Origin: Photobacterium profundum SS9
GTDB lineage: Bacteria > Pseudomonadota > Gammaproteobacteria > Enterobacterales > Vibrionaceae
DNA: 64,000 nucleotides
NCBI RefSeq assembly: GCF_000196255.1
Contig: NC_006370.1
Span: 3,175,411 to 3,239,410, forward strand
Direction of reading: 5' to 3'
Shown here in pieces: positions 36,339 through 45,120 of the stretch. A program made the translations under genes and the position numbers. Numbering within the stretch: position 1 is the first letter of the stretch; each line of letters begins with the position of its first letter. Below the pieces are notes generated by a model that had not been told where the DNA came from, did not search any database, and saw nothing but the letters and a program-made list of their open reading frames with translations.

Positions 36339-36839
36339 ATGGATATGACAAACGCTCAACGTTTAATTCTTTCAAACCAGTATTACCTAATGTCTCAGCT
36401 AACGCCTGAAAATGAAGCTAAATATCGTCGTTTACAAACTATTGTAGAGCGCGGATACGGCTTACAGATGCGTGAGTTAGATAAAGATTTTGGCTGCCTT
36501 CCGGAAGATGCATGTCGTAACATTATCGATTACATGGAAATGCACCACGCATTACAAGAGTCGTACAAAATGTTAGATGATGCGAGTCAATCACAAGTAG
36601 AACCTCGTCGCCTTCAATTCCTTGGATTTGATGCAGCAACAGAATCACAACAAGTGCACTACGTGCGTTTCTTAACAGAAGAAGAAGGCTTATACCCTCA
36701 GTTTGATAAGTCTGAACATCAGTTCAACAGCCAAGTGCAGATGCAAGATAAGTATCAACGTATGCTACAAACATGGCGTAACTGTCCACGTCAATATCAC
36801 TTATCAAGCAGTGAAATTACGCAAATTTTAAGTGCATAA
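36339..36839 (+). CDS. yfbU: YfbU family protein
   Basis: A 166-residue soluble protein matching E. coli YfbU (164 aa) nearly throughout: [19 protein letters not shown] at the start, [28 protein letters not shown] and [15 protein letters not shown] at the end. The family is helical and its biochemical role is not established, though it has been linked to cell death phenotypes in E. coli. It is a single-gene unit with a terminator. Confidence 0.93.
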   Translation: MDMTNAQRLILSNQYYLMSQLTPENEAKYRRLQTIVERGYGLQMRELDKDFGCLPEDACRNIIDYMEMHHALQESYKMLDDASQSQVEPRRLQFLGFDAATESQQVHYVRFLTEEEGLYPQFDKSEHQFNSQVQMQDKYQRMLQTWRNCPRQYHLSSSEITQILSA

Positions 36840-36870
36840 TTGATGTCCTTACTTGTAGTAACTTACATTT

Positions 36871-36896
36871 AAAACCGGAGGACTCCCTCCGGTTTT
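36871..36896 (+). terminator. Terminator after yfbU
   Basis: AAAACCGGAG and CTCCGGTTTT form a ten-pair hairpin with a six-base loop, followed by GTCATTTC. Confidence 0.85.
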
Positions 36897-37099
36897 GTCA
36901 TTTCTTTGTGGGGAATGTTTTTTGTGATTAAACGCATCAGTAAGCGCAAGATGAGTTACTTTTGACACGCATGTAAAATATGAAAATTTAAAAGCGCTAG
37001 CGACTTAAAACATTAATGAACACAGCCACTATTTGGCTATAATCACAATAAATAACCCTGTATATAAGAATATAAATTAAAGAAATTATTATTGCACTT

Positions 37100-38359
37100 A
37101 TGATTCGATTGCTATTACTACTGCTTATTCTGTCGCCAACTTGTTTTGCCACAACGACGAATCATTTAATTATATTAACCACCTTTACTGAAGCATCAAT
37201 AACCCCTATTACGAATAAATTCCAACAACTGTATCCTGATTCGACAATCAAAGTATTGCACCGTCGAGCTGATTCAGGGGTACGACTACTAAGCAAAAAT
37301 GATCATGACATTGATCTTGTTATTTCATCGTCGCCTGCTCTTTTTCTTCCGTTGATCAAAAAAGGCACATTAAAACCGTTAGCAACAACGGCAACGGCAG
37401 TAAATCAAGCCCTGTTACAACCAACCTATTTAAAAAAACACTCTGACGATATCGCGATTTTTGGGTACTCAGCCTACGGTCTAATGTGGAATAACGATTA
37501 CTTAACTAAACATAACCTCGATCAACCGAAAGACTTTAAGAGCCTAATCGAGCCGCAATATTTCCGTCATTTAATAATGAGTAGCCCAGCCCGTTCAAGT
37601 ACTACGCACCTCATGGTTGAAAATGTACTGCAACAACATGGGTGGAAAGAAGGCTGGAAAATGCTACTACAAATGGGAGGGAATCTGGCTTCTATTTCAG
37701 CGCGCAGTTTTGGCGTTAGTGATGCTATTTCACGAGGTTTAGTCGGTATTGGCCCCGTTATAGATAGCTTTGCTTTTGAAAATAAACAGCGTTTCCCATT
37801 TATTGGTTTTACTTATCAAATCGATAGCCCCCTCATGCCCAGCTACATTGCAGCAGTACAAAATCAACATCAAGCGAACCATACGAGCCACTTTATTGAT
37901 TTTTTATTATCAAACGACATGCAAAAAAAATTGCCTGAAAGTTCATTGTATAAATACCCTCTAAACAGTGAAATCACGCAAACCTTTATATCACAATCAT
38001 TCGATTTCAAATTAATGCAGCATCGCGATGTCGTGATTAAACACTTATTTGAACAAACTATTGCCCATCAACTGACTTTACTCAATCAAGCATGGCAACT
38101 GATTAATGAAGCCGCTAAATGCTCATCACATTTTACCAATGAACAACACCGTCAATATGACCTTGCGATAAGCTTAGCCTCTACACCACCAGTGACAGAA
38201 GCACAATCAAACAGCAATATATATAACCACTTATCACTCTCTCGAAATGATATAGTCACCACAAGACAACTTGATGCTTGGCGACGAACTATGTGTAGTC
38301 AGCTTGAGCGATCAATTGCAATCTCGCAAAAAATCATTCTTGAACACGAAGGTCATTAA
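37100..38359 (+). CDS. pgtC: PgtC-like periplasmic substrate-binding protein
   Basis: A 419-residue protein with a signal peptide (residues 1-17, cleaved near CFA-T). Its body resembles family-1 iron/phosphonate-type binding proteins: LIILTTFTEASITPITNKFQQLYP, then LVGIGPVIDSFAFENKQ and SPLMPSYIAAV. Order and architecture with the two following genes match PgtC-PgtB-PgtA, where PgtC senses phosphoglycerates and signals to the PgtB kinase. The stop is only two bases before the kinase start. The transporter PgtP is not in this window. The phosphoglycerate ligand is inferred from operon type only. Confidence 0.75.
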   Translation: MIRLLLLLLILSPTCFATTTNHLIILTTFTEASITPITNKFQQLYPDSTIKVLHRRADSGVRLLSKNDHDIDLVISSSPALFLPLIKKGTLKPLATTATAVNQALLQPTYLKKHSDDIAIFGYSAYGLMWNNDYLTKHNLDQPKDFKSLIEPQYFRHLIMSSPARSSTTHLMVENVLQQHGWKEGWKMLLQMGGNLASISARSFGVSDAISRGLVGIGPVIDSFAFENKQRFPFIGFTYQIDSPLMPSYIAAVQNQHQANHTSHFIDFLLSNDMQKKLPESSLYKYPLNSEITQTFISQSFDFKLMQHRDVVIKHLFEQTIAHQLTLLNQAWQLINEAAKCSSHFTNEQHRQYDLAISLASTPPVTEAQSNSNIYNHLSLSRNDIVTTRQLDAWRRTMCSQLERSIAISQKIILEHEGH

Positions 38360-38361
38360 TT

Positions 38362-40722
38362 GTGTTTAGCAAGAAAACGATTGGCTATCGGCTCACATCC
38401 GCTATTGCCTTTATGGGGTTTCTTACCATTAGTGTGGGGCTCATTGCCGTTATTAATTGGGAAACATTAGACGATAAAATTGAAACTATCGTGAATAGAA
38501 ACATGCCGACATTACGTGCGAGTTACCAACTTGAACGCAATACCGCGAGTTTGCAGGCAGCCCTCAACTTAATAAGTCATAATACCGATCCCATTTTGCA
38601 TCGTAACCTTAAGCAAAACATTTTCATTAAACTGGAATTAATCACTGCCGCAATAACCGAAACCACCAGCTTAGGTGACTACCCTGCAATAAAGGCAGAA
38701 CATGCCATTTTAGCCAGCGATATTACGGCTTATACTGTCTTATTAGATCAACGCAATAAACATTTACTGTCGTTAACGACCACGGTGAATAGCATTAAAT
38801 GGCTACACCAAGATTTGATAGATGAGCTTACCCCACTCCGTCAAGAGGTCGAGTGGCAACTAACACGCCTATTGCCAAATGTGATCAATACTCATTCGAT
38901 CACTGAAATAATGACCGAATTTTCATTAATCCAATCAATCACGGTTAAAGAAAATGAGCTGAACCAATTAGTACAAGAAATTTTATTGCAGCGACATGAA
39001 CGCGACATTAGTAATGCCTTCTACTTTATTGGTTATAAAATCAAAGAAGTCAGTAATATGAGTCAAACACTCAGCCATTACCCTTCGACGGTGTCTTACC
39101 GACAACTACTCAACGAATTAATTGTTTTAGTCCAACCTAGGGGCGTACTGGAAAAACAATTACGAGAAGATGTATTGCTCTTCAATACTATCAATGAATA
39201 TGCTGAACGTATTCAGAACCGGTTACGTGATCAAGAAGAATTAATTCAAACAATGGCAGAACAAGCAACAACCTCATTGAAACAACTCAATGATGAAACT
39301 CGCCACTCCATTACTGTCAGTAATTTTATACTCTTTGGGGTCGTCTCCTTAGCTATCTTCTTATCTATCGTGATCTCAATCTACTTAGTGAATCGCGGTA
39401 TTGTTAAACGCCTTAACCTTCTCAGCAAAGCACTTTACGACGTGGCCAATGGTAATCTTAATACTGAAATTAACGTGGCAGGAAATGACGAAATTGGAAT
39501 GTTAGGTAATAATTTGCAGTATTTCTGTCAGCAAATGCAAGAGATGCAGCAAAGTAACGCCTTGAATCTGATTAACAATACTCAGGCGAGTATCATCACC
39601 TGTGATTTAAATGGTGTAGTCGAATCGGTCAATACCAGTGCGTTGAAACTATTTAATTACGATACATCTTCTAAGACAAATACAATCTGGAATTTGTTTA
39701 ATATTAATATGCAGCAACGTTTGAAATCTTTATTTGTCGATAGCAGCTCGCTCTTAGTCAAAGGGGCGTGTAACCTTACTCTCAAACACAACACCAAAGA
39801 TGACTGTGTATACTTACGGCTCGATTTCCGTCTATTTACCCAAGGTAATAGTGATAAAGTTATTATCACTATGACGGATATTACAGAGCAAGAAAATGCT
39901 GCTCGTTGGTTAGAGAATATGGTTCGTGAGAAAACGCTATCATTGACCAATCGTAACCACCAATTAAAGCTGGAAGTTGAAGATAGGAAGCGGGTTGAAA
40001 ATGATTTACTTTCCGCTCAAGATGATCTTATTCAAGCAACAAAAATGGCCGTTGTCGGGCAAACAATGACATCACTTGCGCATGAATTAAATCAACCATT
40101 ATCCGCGATTTCAACATATGTCTTCACCGCAAAAATGGCAGTCGAAAAAGAAAATTATGCCCGATTACCCGCCAGTTTAGATAAAATAGACAACCTAACC
40201 GCTCGAATGGGACGTATTATTGCAAGTCTGCGCAGTTTCTCGCGTAAGCAATCTGCGAATAATCCTCTGGTGTCAGTCAATATTCGAGAATCAATTAACC
40301 AATCAATGTTAATTGTTGAAAGTCGGGCTAAAACACAAAAAACCATCATCACCAATACCATTAATCAGGATCTATTCGCGAATGCTGATCAAGTGCAATT
40401 TGAGCAAGTACTCGTCAATTTATTGGTTAATAGTTGTGATGCGGTCGCAGGGCAAGAACAGCGCGAAATTTCTGTATTTAGCTTATTAAATAACAATCCA
40501 TTATTACGTATTGCAGTGAGTGATACGGGTAATGGTTTTGACGCTGAAATTATAAAAAAACTATTTATTCCCTTCACAACAACAAAGGATGTTGGGCTTG
40601 GCCTAGGCCTGAGTATCTGCCGTTCAATTATGAACCGTTTAGGAGGGGATATTTTCCTAGCTTCAACTATTGAAGGAGGGGCTATGGTCGTATTGGAGTT
40701 AAATAATCATGATCATAAATAA
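38362..40722 (+). CDS. pgtB: PgtB-like sensor histidine kinase
   Basis: A 786-residue kinase. Transmembrane segments at about residues 12-30 and 318-342 frame a long helical periplasmic sensor. A HAMP linker (VNRGIVKRLNLLSKALYDVANG), a PAS domain with INNTQASIITCDLNGVVESVN, and a coiled-coil lead to the histidine box MTSLAHELNQPLSAIS. The ATP-binding domain shows NLLVNSCDA, VSDTGNGFD and GLGLGLSICRSIM. The start appears to be GTG at 38362. It overlaps the regulator gene by 14 bases. It probably transduces the PgtC signal to the PgtA-like regulator. It is longer than Salmonella PgtB, mainly through the PAS segment. Confidence 0.82.
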   Translation: MFSKKTIGYRLTSAIAFMGFLTISVGLIAVINWETLDDKIETIVNRNMPTLRASYQLERNTASLQAALNLISHNTDPILHRNLKQNIFIKLELITAAITETTSLGDYPAIKAEHAILASDITAYTVLLDQRNKHLLSLTTTVNSIKWLHQDLIDELTPLRQEVEWQLTRLLPNVINTHSITEIMTEFSLIQSITVKENELNQLVQEILLQRHERDISNAFYFIGYKIKEVSNMSQTLSHYPSTVSYRQLLNELIVLVQPRGVLEKQLREDVLLFNTINEYAERIQNRLRDQEELIQTMAEQATTSLKQLNDETRHSITVSNFILFGVVSLAIFLSIVISIYLVNRGIVKRLNLLSKALYDVANGNLNTEINVAGNDEIGMLGNNLQYFCQQMQEMQQSNALNLINNTQASIITCDLNGVVESVNTSALKLFNYDTSSKTNTIWNLFNINMQQRLKSLFVDSSSLLVKGACNLTLKHNTKDDCVYLRLDFRLFTQGNSDKVIITMTDITEQENAARWLENMVREKTLSLTNRNHQLKLEVEDRKRVENDLLSAQDDLIQATKMAVVGQTMTSLAHELNQPLSAISTYVFTAKMAVEKENYARLPASLDKIDNLTARMGRIIASLRSFSRKQSANNPLVSVNIRESINQSMLIVESRAKTQKTIITNTINQDLFANADQVQFEQVLVNLLVNSCDAVAGQEQREISVFSLLNNNPLLRIAVSDTGNGFDAEIIKKLFIPFTTTKDVGLGLGLSICRSIMNRLGGDIFLASTIEGGAMVVLELNNHDHK

Positions 40723-41992
40723 TGATGTACAAGTACTCATCGTTGACGATGACAAAGATGTTGTAGAAGCGTATCAAGATTTACTTGAAATCTCTGGCTA
40801 CAAAGCACAAGCAACCACAGATCCGACTCAAGTATTAGCTATGATCACTAAAAATTGGTCAGGGGTGATTGTATCTGACATGTACATGCCAGGTTTAGAT
40901 GGTATGGAATTACTGGCTAAAATTAAAGACTTTGATAATGAGTTGCCAGTCATACTCATTACGGGTCATGGTGACATTCCCATGGCTGTCGATGCGGTAA
41001 AGAAAGGCGCAGTCGATTTTCTCCAGAAGCCATTGCAGCCGACTGAATTACTAACATTGCTTGAAGTACTGCTGCCTAAACGTAAGCAAGTGATCGAACA
41101 GCGCCAAAGTTTGAATAATACCGTATCTGACGTTTTAATCGGTGATAGCCCGCTAAGCGTAAAGCTGCGAGAGCAAATCGCTAACATTGCCTTGACGAAC
41201 AAGGATGTATTAATTGATGGTGAAAGCGGCACAGGTCGACGTACCGTATCAAAACTTCTTCATCACAGTTGCCAACTAAGCATCGGCCCTTACGTTGAAA
41301 TTGATGGTAGCGAAATTACGTGTACACCCGATCTTCAGCGCACGATGATTTCAGTACGAAGTGGCAGCTTATGTTTAACCAATCCACATAAAATGCCCAT
41401 GGAAGTGCAGCAATGGTTATGCCGCTTTTTACTTGAGCAAGATCGGCAAGGCAAAAAAGAAGTACGAGTGTTAGCGATCATTGATGGCGATGCTGAAAAG
41501 ATCGTTGAAAGTGAAGAAATGTTACCCGAACTTTTTTACTTTTTAAGCCAAATACGCTTTGCAGTACCCACACTTCGACAACGCACGAGCGATATCACCC
41601 CGATTTTTAAACATTACCTGAAGTGTAGCTGTAAGAAATTAAACAAAGCTGTGCCCGCTGTCGATAAAGCGTACATCAATACACTCAATCGACACCAATG
41701 GTCAGGCAACATACATGAACTAAAAAGTGTTGCAGAGCTATACGCTATTGGGATTGTAAAATTAACAGGGCAAGAGCGCTCTAAGCCGCTAGAGCAAATG
41801 AGTAGCCCACTTGATGAATTAGTTGATAGCTATGAAAAACAAGTCATTGAAGATGCGCTATACCTTTTCACAGGGCGTATTAATGAAGTGTCATCTTACT
41901 TACAGATACCGCGAAAAAAACTGTATTTAAGAATGAAAAAACACGATTTAGATAAAGCAGAATTCAAAGTGAGACCCACCAGCGAATTTTAG
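40709..41992 (+). CDS. pgtA: PgtA-like response regulator with degenerate AAA+ domain
   Basis: A 427-residue NtrC-type regulator. The receiver domain (residues 1-120) is normal, with VDDD, the aspartate in GVIVSDMYMPGLDG, ITGHGD and LQKP. The central region (145-350) is aligned with sigma-54 activators but Walker A is GESGTGRR instead of GESGTGKE, and the GAFTGA loop that contacts sigma-54 is missing. The C terminus is a Fis-type helix-turn-helix (INEVSSYLQIPRKKLYLRMK). It therefore probably does not drive sigma-54 transcription by the usual mechanism. PgtA proteins control phosphoglycerate uptake. A fragment of its 3' region recurs at 59.28 kb. Confidence 0.82.
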   Translation: MIINNDVQVLIVDDDKDVVEAYQDLLEISGYKAQATTDPTQVLAMITKNWSGVIVSDMYMPGLDGMELLAKIKDFDNELPVILITGHGDIPMAVDAVKKGAVDFLQKPLQPTELLTLLEVLLPKRKQVIEQRQSLNNTVSDVLIGDSPLSVKLREQIANIALTNKDVLIDGESGTGRRTVSKLLHHSCQLSIGPYVEIDGSEITCTPDLQRTMISVRSGSLCLTNPHKMPMEVQQWLCRFLLEQDRQGKKEVRVLAIIDGDAEKIVESEEMLPELFYFLSQIRFAVPTLRQRTSDITPIFKHYLKCSCKKLNKAVPAVDKAYINTLNRHQWSGNIHELKSVAELYAIGIVKLTGQERSKPLEQMSSPLDELVDSYEKQVIEDALYLFTGRINEVSSYLQIPRKKLYLRMKKHDLDKAEFKVRPTSEF

Positions 41993-42168
41993 TGCCTCGA
42001 AAGATAAATACGTGTTCTAAGCACAGAACAACATTAAAAAAGGCTATGTCTGAGCAAACTGTTGTAGAACGATCATACTTAATTTATGTGTGAAGAGCTG
42101 CAATGGTTTACTCTCATGAATGAACAATAATTTATTCCATTATTACAAATAGCTTAATTTGTTATCGT

Positions 42169-42228
42169 CTAGCCAACGGCCGTATCTATAAGGGCCTGGT
42201 TCTGCTTTTTTAAGGTATTCAAAAACAC
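42169..42228 (-). pseudogene. yhfX: Stub of yhfX (first 19 codons)
   Basis: Reading from GTG 42228, the frame gives VFLNTLKKQNQALIDTAVG and stops. It matches the start of the intact yhfX at 55199 (MFLTALKKQNPALIDTAAD). The surrounding intergenic DNA also matches. The rest of yhfX and yhfW has been lost from this copy, so the duplication ends here. Confidence 0.85.
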
Positions 42229-42240
42229 CTTCTTAAGAGG

Positions 42241-42286
42241 TAAGAGTTCACCCGTTGTTGCTTAGGGGGAGGTGAGCGAACTCTTA
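42241..42286. repeat. Degraded stem-loop after proximal yhfT
   Basis: This is the counterpart of the perfect hairpin at 55221-55266, but the left arm carries changes (CACCC in place of CGCTC), so pairing is weakened. It lies between yhfT and the yhfX stub. Confidence 0.7.
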
Positions 42287-42293
42287 TTTGAGG

Positions 42294-43595
42294 TTAAATT
42301 GCGAAAAGTCCCATTAAATACAGCACGTTAAGGACAAAACCAGTCAAGATAGCTGCAACAGCAGACGCTGCTATTTTGAGTATTGGTCGACCCATAACTT
42401 CATTGAGGTAGTAAAGAATAGCGAAAATGGTGAATCCGGTTGTAGACCCCATTTTCATTACTGCCAGCACACCACCAATCAACAATGCAAATTCCATTAA
42501 GGTATTCATTGAGTTGCGAATATTATCTGAGGAATTACGGATAGAGGGAAATTGCTCTAGGAAGCCACTGATTCTCCGTAACAGGAAGACTTCAGCGCAG
42601 ATAATAATTGCACCCAGTATTGCTGCAACGGGAATACTTGGAGCAAGGTAGCCAGCAACGAATACAAAGGACATTCCGACGACGCCGTAAATCCCTGTCG
42701 TGAGAGCCGTGGTCGCTATCAGCGGGAGAAATGCGAGACCGCGCATAAACTCAGACAGTGCCACCCGATTCATCGCGGCATCCTGAGCAACCGGATCGGT
42801 CTGCTTGTACACTTCGGCCAGTGTGTAGATGGACACTTCCGAGCCAGCAAGAATACCAGCATTCGTCACCGCGGCAATCAGGGCACCAGTAATTGCAAGG
42901 AAAGGCAGATTTTTGACGATACGCTTGGTGCGTTCGTCAAACAGGCTGTACATACCTGACATATCGGGTGGTGATATTCCGTTTTTCCTGTCAGTCAGAT
43001 CTTTGCGGATTGCGGCCCCGACTAACATGACCATACCAATAAAGATCTGGATGGGTTCAGGATAGATCGCAGTGTATTTCATGACCAACAAGCGGGAAAT
43101 AATAATGACAATGGCTGCCACAACCCCAGCGCGCCAACCAAATTGATAAAAGATCGCAAGCAGCGGGAACAAGGCGAATGCCGACATCACTGGCGTACCC
43201 AATTCGGCCAGTGCACCTAAAGCATCGATCGGCAATCCGGTAAATACGGTATTGACTGCCGAAAGTGATGTGACCACCAATATTCCCCACAAGCCACCAG
43301 CCAGCCCGGCCAGTACGCGGCTGCCGATCATCACGCCCAAAACATCTGTGGGTAAAAATAGCAACCAAGGGTTGAGCAAACCCGTTGAAAGGGTAAATGA
43401 AATCCCTACCGAGGCAACAAAACCAATAGACAGACCAAATGCGGCAGAGCCCGCATCTCGCCTTGTCATATTACCCTCCGCAACCTGAGGAAGCATGGGA
43501 CGGATCCCATCGTGAAATACTGCGGCGCTCATGTTGGCGATAACTGCGGTCATGGCGCAGAGCAGTGCGACTAACCCTATGTGCATAACATCCAT
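42294..43595 (-). CDS. yhfT: YhfT family membrane protein (proximal copy)
   Basis: A 433-residue inner-membrane protein with roughly twelve hydrophobic segments, matching the length of E. coli YhfT (434 aa). Notable elements are SAAVFHDGIRPMLPQVAEGNMTRRDAGSAAFGL near the start and GSTTGFTIFAILYYLNEVMGRPILKIAAS at the end. It is a predicted carrier of unknown substrate. It starts nine bases after the yhfU stop on the operon strand. A second copy at 55274 differs at around twenty residues. Both copies appear intact. Confidence 0.87.
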   Translation of the reverse strand: MDVMHIGLVALLCAMTAVIANMSAAVFHDGIRPMLPQVAEGNMTRRDAGSAAFGLSIGFVASVGISFTLSTGLLNPWLLFLPTDVLGVMIGSRVLAGLAGGLWGILVVTSLSAVNTVFTGLPIDALGALAELGTPVMSAFALFPLLAIFYQFGWRAGVVAAIVIIISRLLVMKYTAIYPEPIQIFIGMVMLVGAAIRKDLTDRKNGISPPDMSGMYSLFDERTKRIVKNLPFLAITGALIAAVTNAGILAGSEVSIYTLAEVYKQTDPVAQDAAMNRVALSEFMRGLAFLPLIATTALTTGIYGVVGMSFVFVAGYLAPSIPVAAILGAIIICAEVFLLRRISGFLEQFPSIRNSSDNIRNSMNTLMEFALLIGGVLAVMKMGSTTGFTIFAILYYLNEVMGRPILKIAASAVAAILTGFVLNVLYLMGLFAI

Positions 43596-43604
43596 GTTAT
43601 GTCC

Positions 43605-43964
43605 TTACCTCTTAGATAGAATAGAAATGAGCATGGGAATGGCGTGTTCAACATGTTCAATGGAAAGTCCGAAAGCCACCTTTCCCTCATCGACAAAACG
43701 CTCGACTTCGTCTGGTTTCGCTTGAATAGATGGCTTGGCTATGGTGCAGCTCTGCGGATAACCAATGATCGCGATTGCCATGGATAGCGCCGCGCCTGCC
43801 CCCGTATTACAGCAACCGATATAATAATCCAGCTGGCCGGATTTCACTTGCATGGCCGCCTCCATGTCGTTCAGAATGTGGCAGTTAAAAGCACCTGGCG
43901 CGGTGGCGTCAATTTGCTCTTTTATCTGTTCACGCTGCAAACCTGCAATACCAATTTGTTTCAT
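43605..43964 (-). CDS. yhfU: YhfU family protein (proximal copy)
   Basis: A 119-residue soluble protein of the DUF2620/YhfU family, length matching E. coli YhfU (117). The glycine-rich region CCNTGAGAALSMAIAIIGY is typical. Function unknown; the fold is likely a small nucleotide- or phosphate-binding domain, which is inference. The DNA is almost identical to the other copy at 56585, with only the last residue different (R against K). Confidence 0.85.
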   Translation of the reverse strand: MKQIGIAGLQREQIKEQIDATAPGAFNCHILNDMEAAMQVKSGQLDYYIGCCNTGAGAALSMAIAIIGYPQSCTIAKPSIQAKPDEVERFVDEGKVAFGLSIEHVEHAIPMLISILSKR

Positions 43965-43980
43965 ACGCTAACCTCTTTAT

Positions 43981-44856
43981 TTAGCCAAATAGCTGGCTGG
44001 GATTGTGTTTTAGCATGGTGTCTATCTCTTGCTGGCTAATTCCACGCTCTCGTAGCATGGGGATGAAGACATCCATCAGGTAGCAAAAACCAAGACCGCC
44101 ATTTGCTTTCAGGTGAGACCGCCGAGTGATGTCCATGGAAAGCATGACCCGCTCTAAATAACCGCGTTCAGATAGCACTTCCAGCATGTCTACACGTTTG
44201 GTATCTGGGTAATAGCCGTTTTTACCGATCGTGTCGAACTGCACATAGCAGCCCTGATCAATAAGCCAGATAATGTCATCTACGTTGTCTTTCAGATCGC
44301 AGTGGCCGATCGTCACATTATTCATGTTGACGCCATGCTGCTTCAGCCACATTACCTGCTGGCGGCCCATGGAGCTCATCGACTGGTGAGTAGAGATTGG
44401 ACGGCCTGTTTCTAGGTGGGCATAAGCGGCAGCTTCAAATACTTTTTTCTCTATGTCGGTAAACGTGTTCTCACTGCTGCCGATTTCACCAATTAAGCTG
44501 GCTTTCAAATCACTTCCGTCAATGCCATTTTCGATTTCACCCACCATCTCGCGGCAGATCTCCTGTGCCGACAGAGCGTGCAGCTCGGGTGGGAAAAAAC
44601 CATCGATGTAGTAACCCGTAGAGAGCAAGATATTCATCCCAGTATCAGCCATTAAATCCTCAATAAAATGATGATTTCTACCCATAAAGCGATTAGTCAC
44701 TTCTACGATGTTGAATACACCGCGTAACTTAAGTTGCAACAGCTCTTCTTTGATCAGATCGTACTGATCCAGCCTGCAGTCGACATCGCCTTTTTGTGGC
44801 GATAAATCAATATGCAGGTGTTCGTGAACATAGGTGTAACCGCTGTCGTCAATCAT
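43981..44856 (-). CDS. php: Phosphotriesterase homology protein Php/YhfV (proximal copy)
   Basis: A 291-residue metal-dependent hydrolase very like E. coli Php (292 aa). Metal ligands appear at the expected places: HEHLH at residues 11-15, glutamate in GEIGSSE, histidine in ISTHQS, histidine in GHCDLKD, and aspartate in MLSMDITRRSHLKANGG. The fold is the amidohydrolase TIM barrel. The natural substrate is not known; the E. coli protein lacks paraoxonase activity to my knowledge. It lies between yhfY (broken here) and yhfU. It differs from the copy at 56961 at one residue (E/D at 67). Confidence 0.9.
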   Translation of the reverse strand: MIDDSGYTYVHEHLHIDLSPQKGDVDCRLDQYDLIKEELLQLKLRGVFNIVEVTNRFMGRNHHFIEDLMADTGMNILLSTGYYIDGFFPPELHALSAQEICREMVGEIENGIDGSDLKASLIGEIGSSENTFTDIEKKVFEAAAYAHLETGRPISTHQSMSSMGRQQVMWLKQHGVNMNNVTIGHCDLKDNVDDIIWLIDQGCYVQFDTIGKNGYYPDTKRVDMLEVLSERGYLERVMLSMDITRRSHLKANGGLGFCYLMDVFIPMLRERGISQQEIDTMLKHNPSQLFG

Positions 44857-44858
44857 AT

Positions 44859-45117
44859 TGGTCTATTTTCCCGTCACTATTTATTTCGCGCAATAGAGCG
44901 AGGAAAGGTTACTGAGAAAGCGTGATAGGTTGTTTGAAAATAACACGATCCGTTGCGCGTGCAAGATTCGTCATGGCCATCAGTCACAGACCCAACTGCC
45001 ATTCGGATACCAGCAGATCAACTGCTTTCATGGTTCCGTCATAAGCAATCTGGGATATCACCCCAGCATCCTAAAATAAGACTAACCTTTCTTTGTTGCA
45101 TTGCTCCTCCGAATTCT
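44859..45117 (-). pseudogene. yhfY: Broken yhfY (proximal copy)
   Basis: The DNA matches the intact yhfY at 57861-58217 but lacks 128 bp corresponding to 57901-58028, and has a further net loss of about 12 bp near 44980. Neither is a multiple restoring the frame overall, and no long frame remains. The deletion joins CTGAGAAAG directly to CGTGATAGG. The gene is dead here while both neighbours remain intact. Confidence 0.88.
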
Positions 45118-45120
45118 CTA

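Noticed and set aside
43057-43368. 103-codon frame opposite yhfT, also present at 56037-56348
   Set aside because: It is kept in both copies only because the DNA is duplicated; it overlaps the yhfT gene on the same strand in another frame and resembles no protein.
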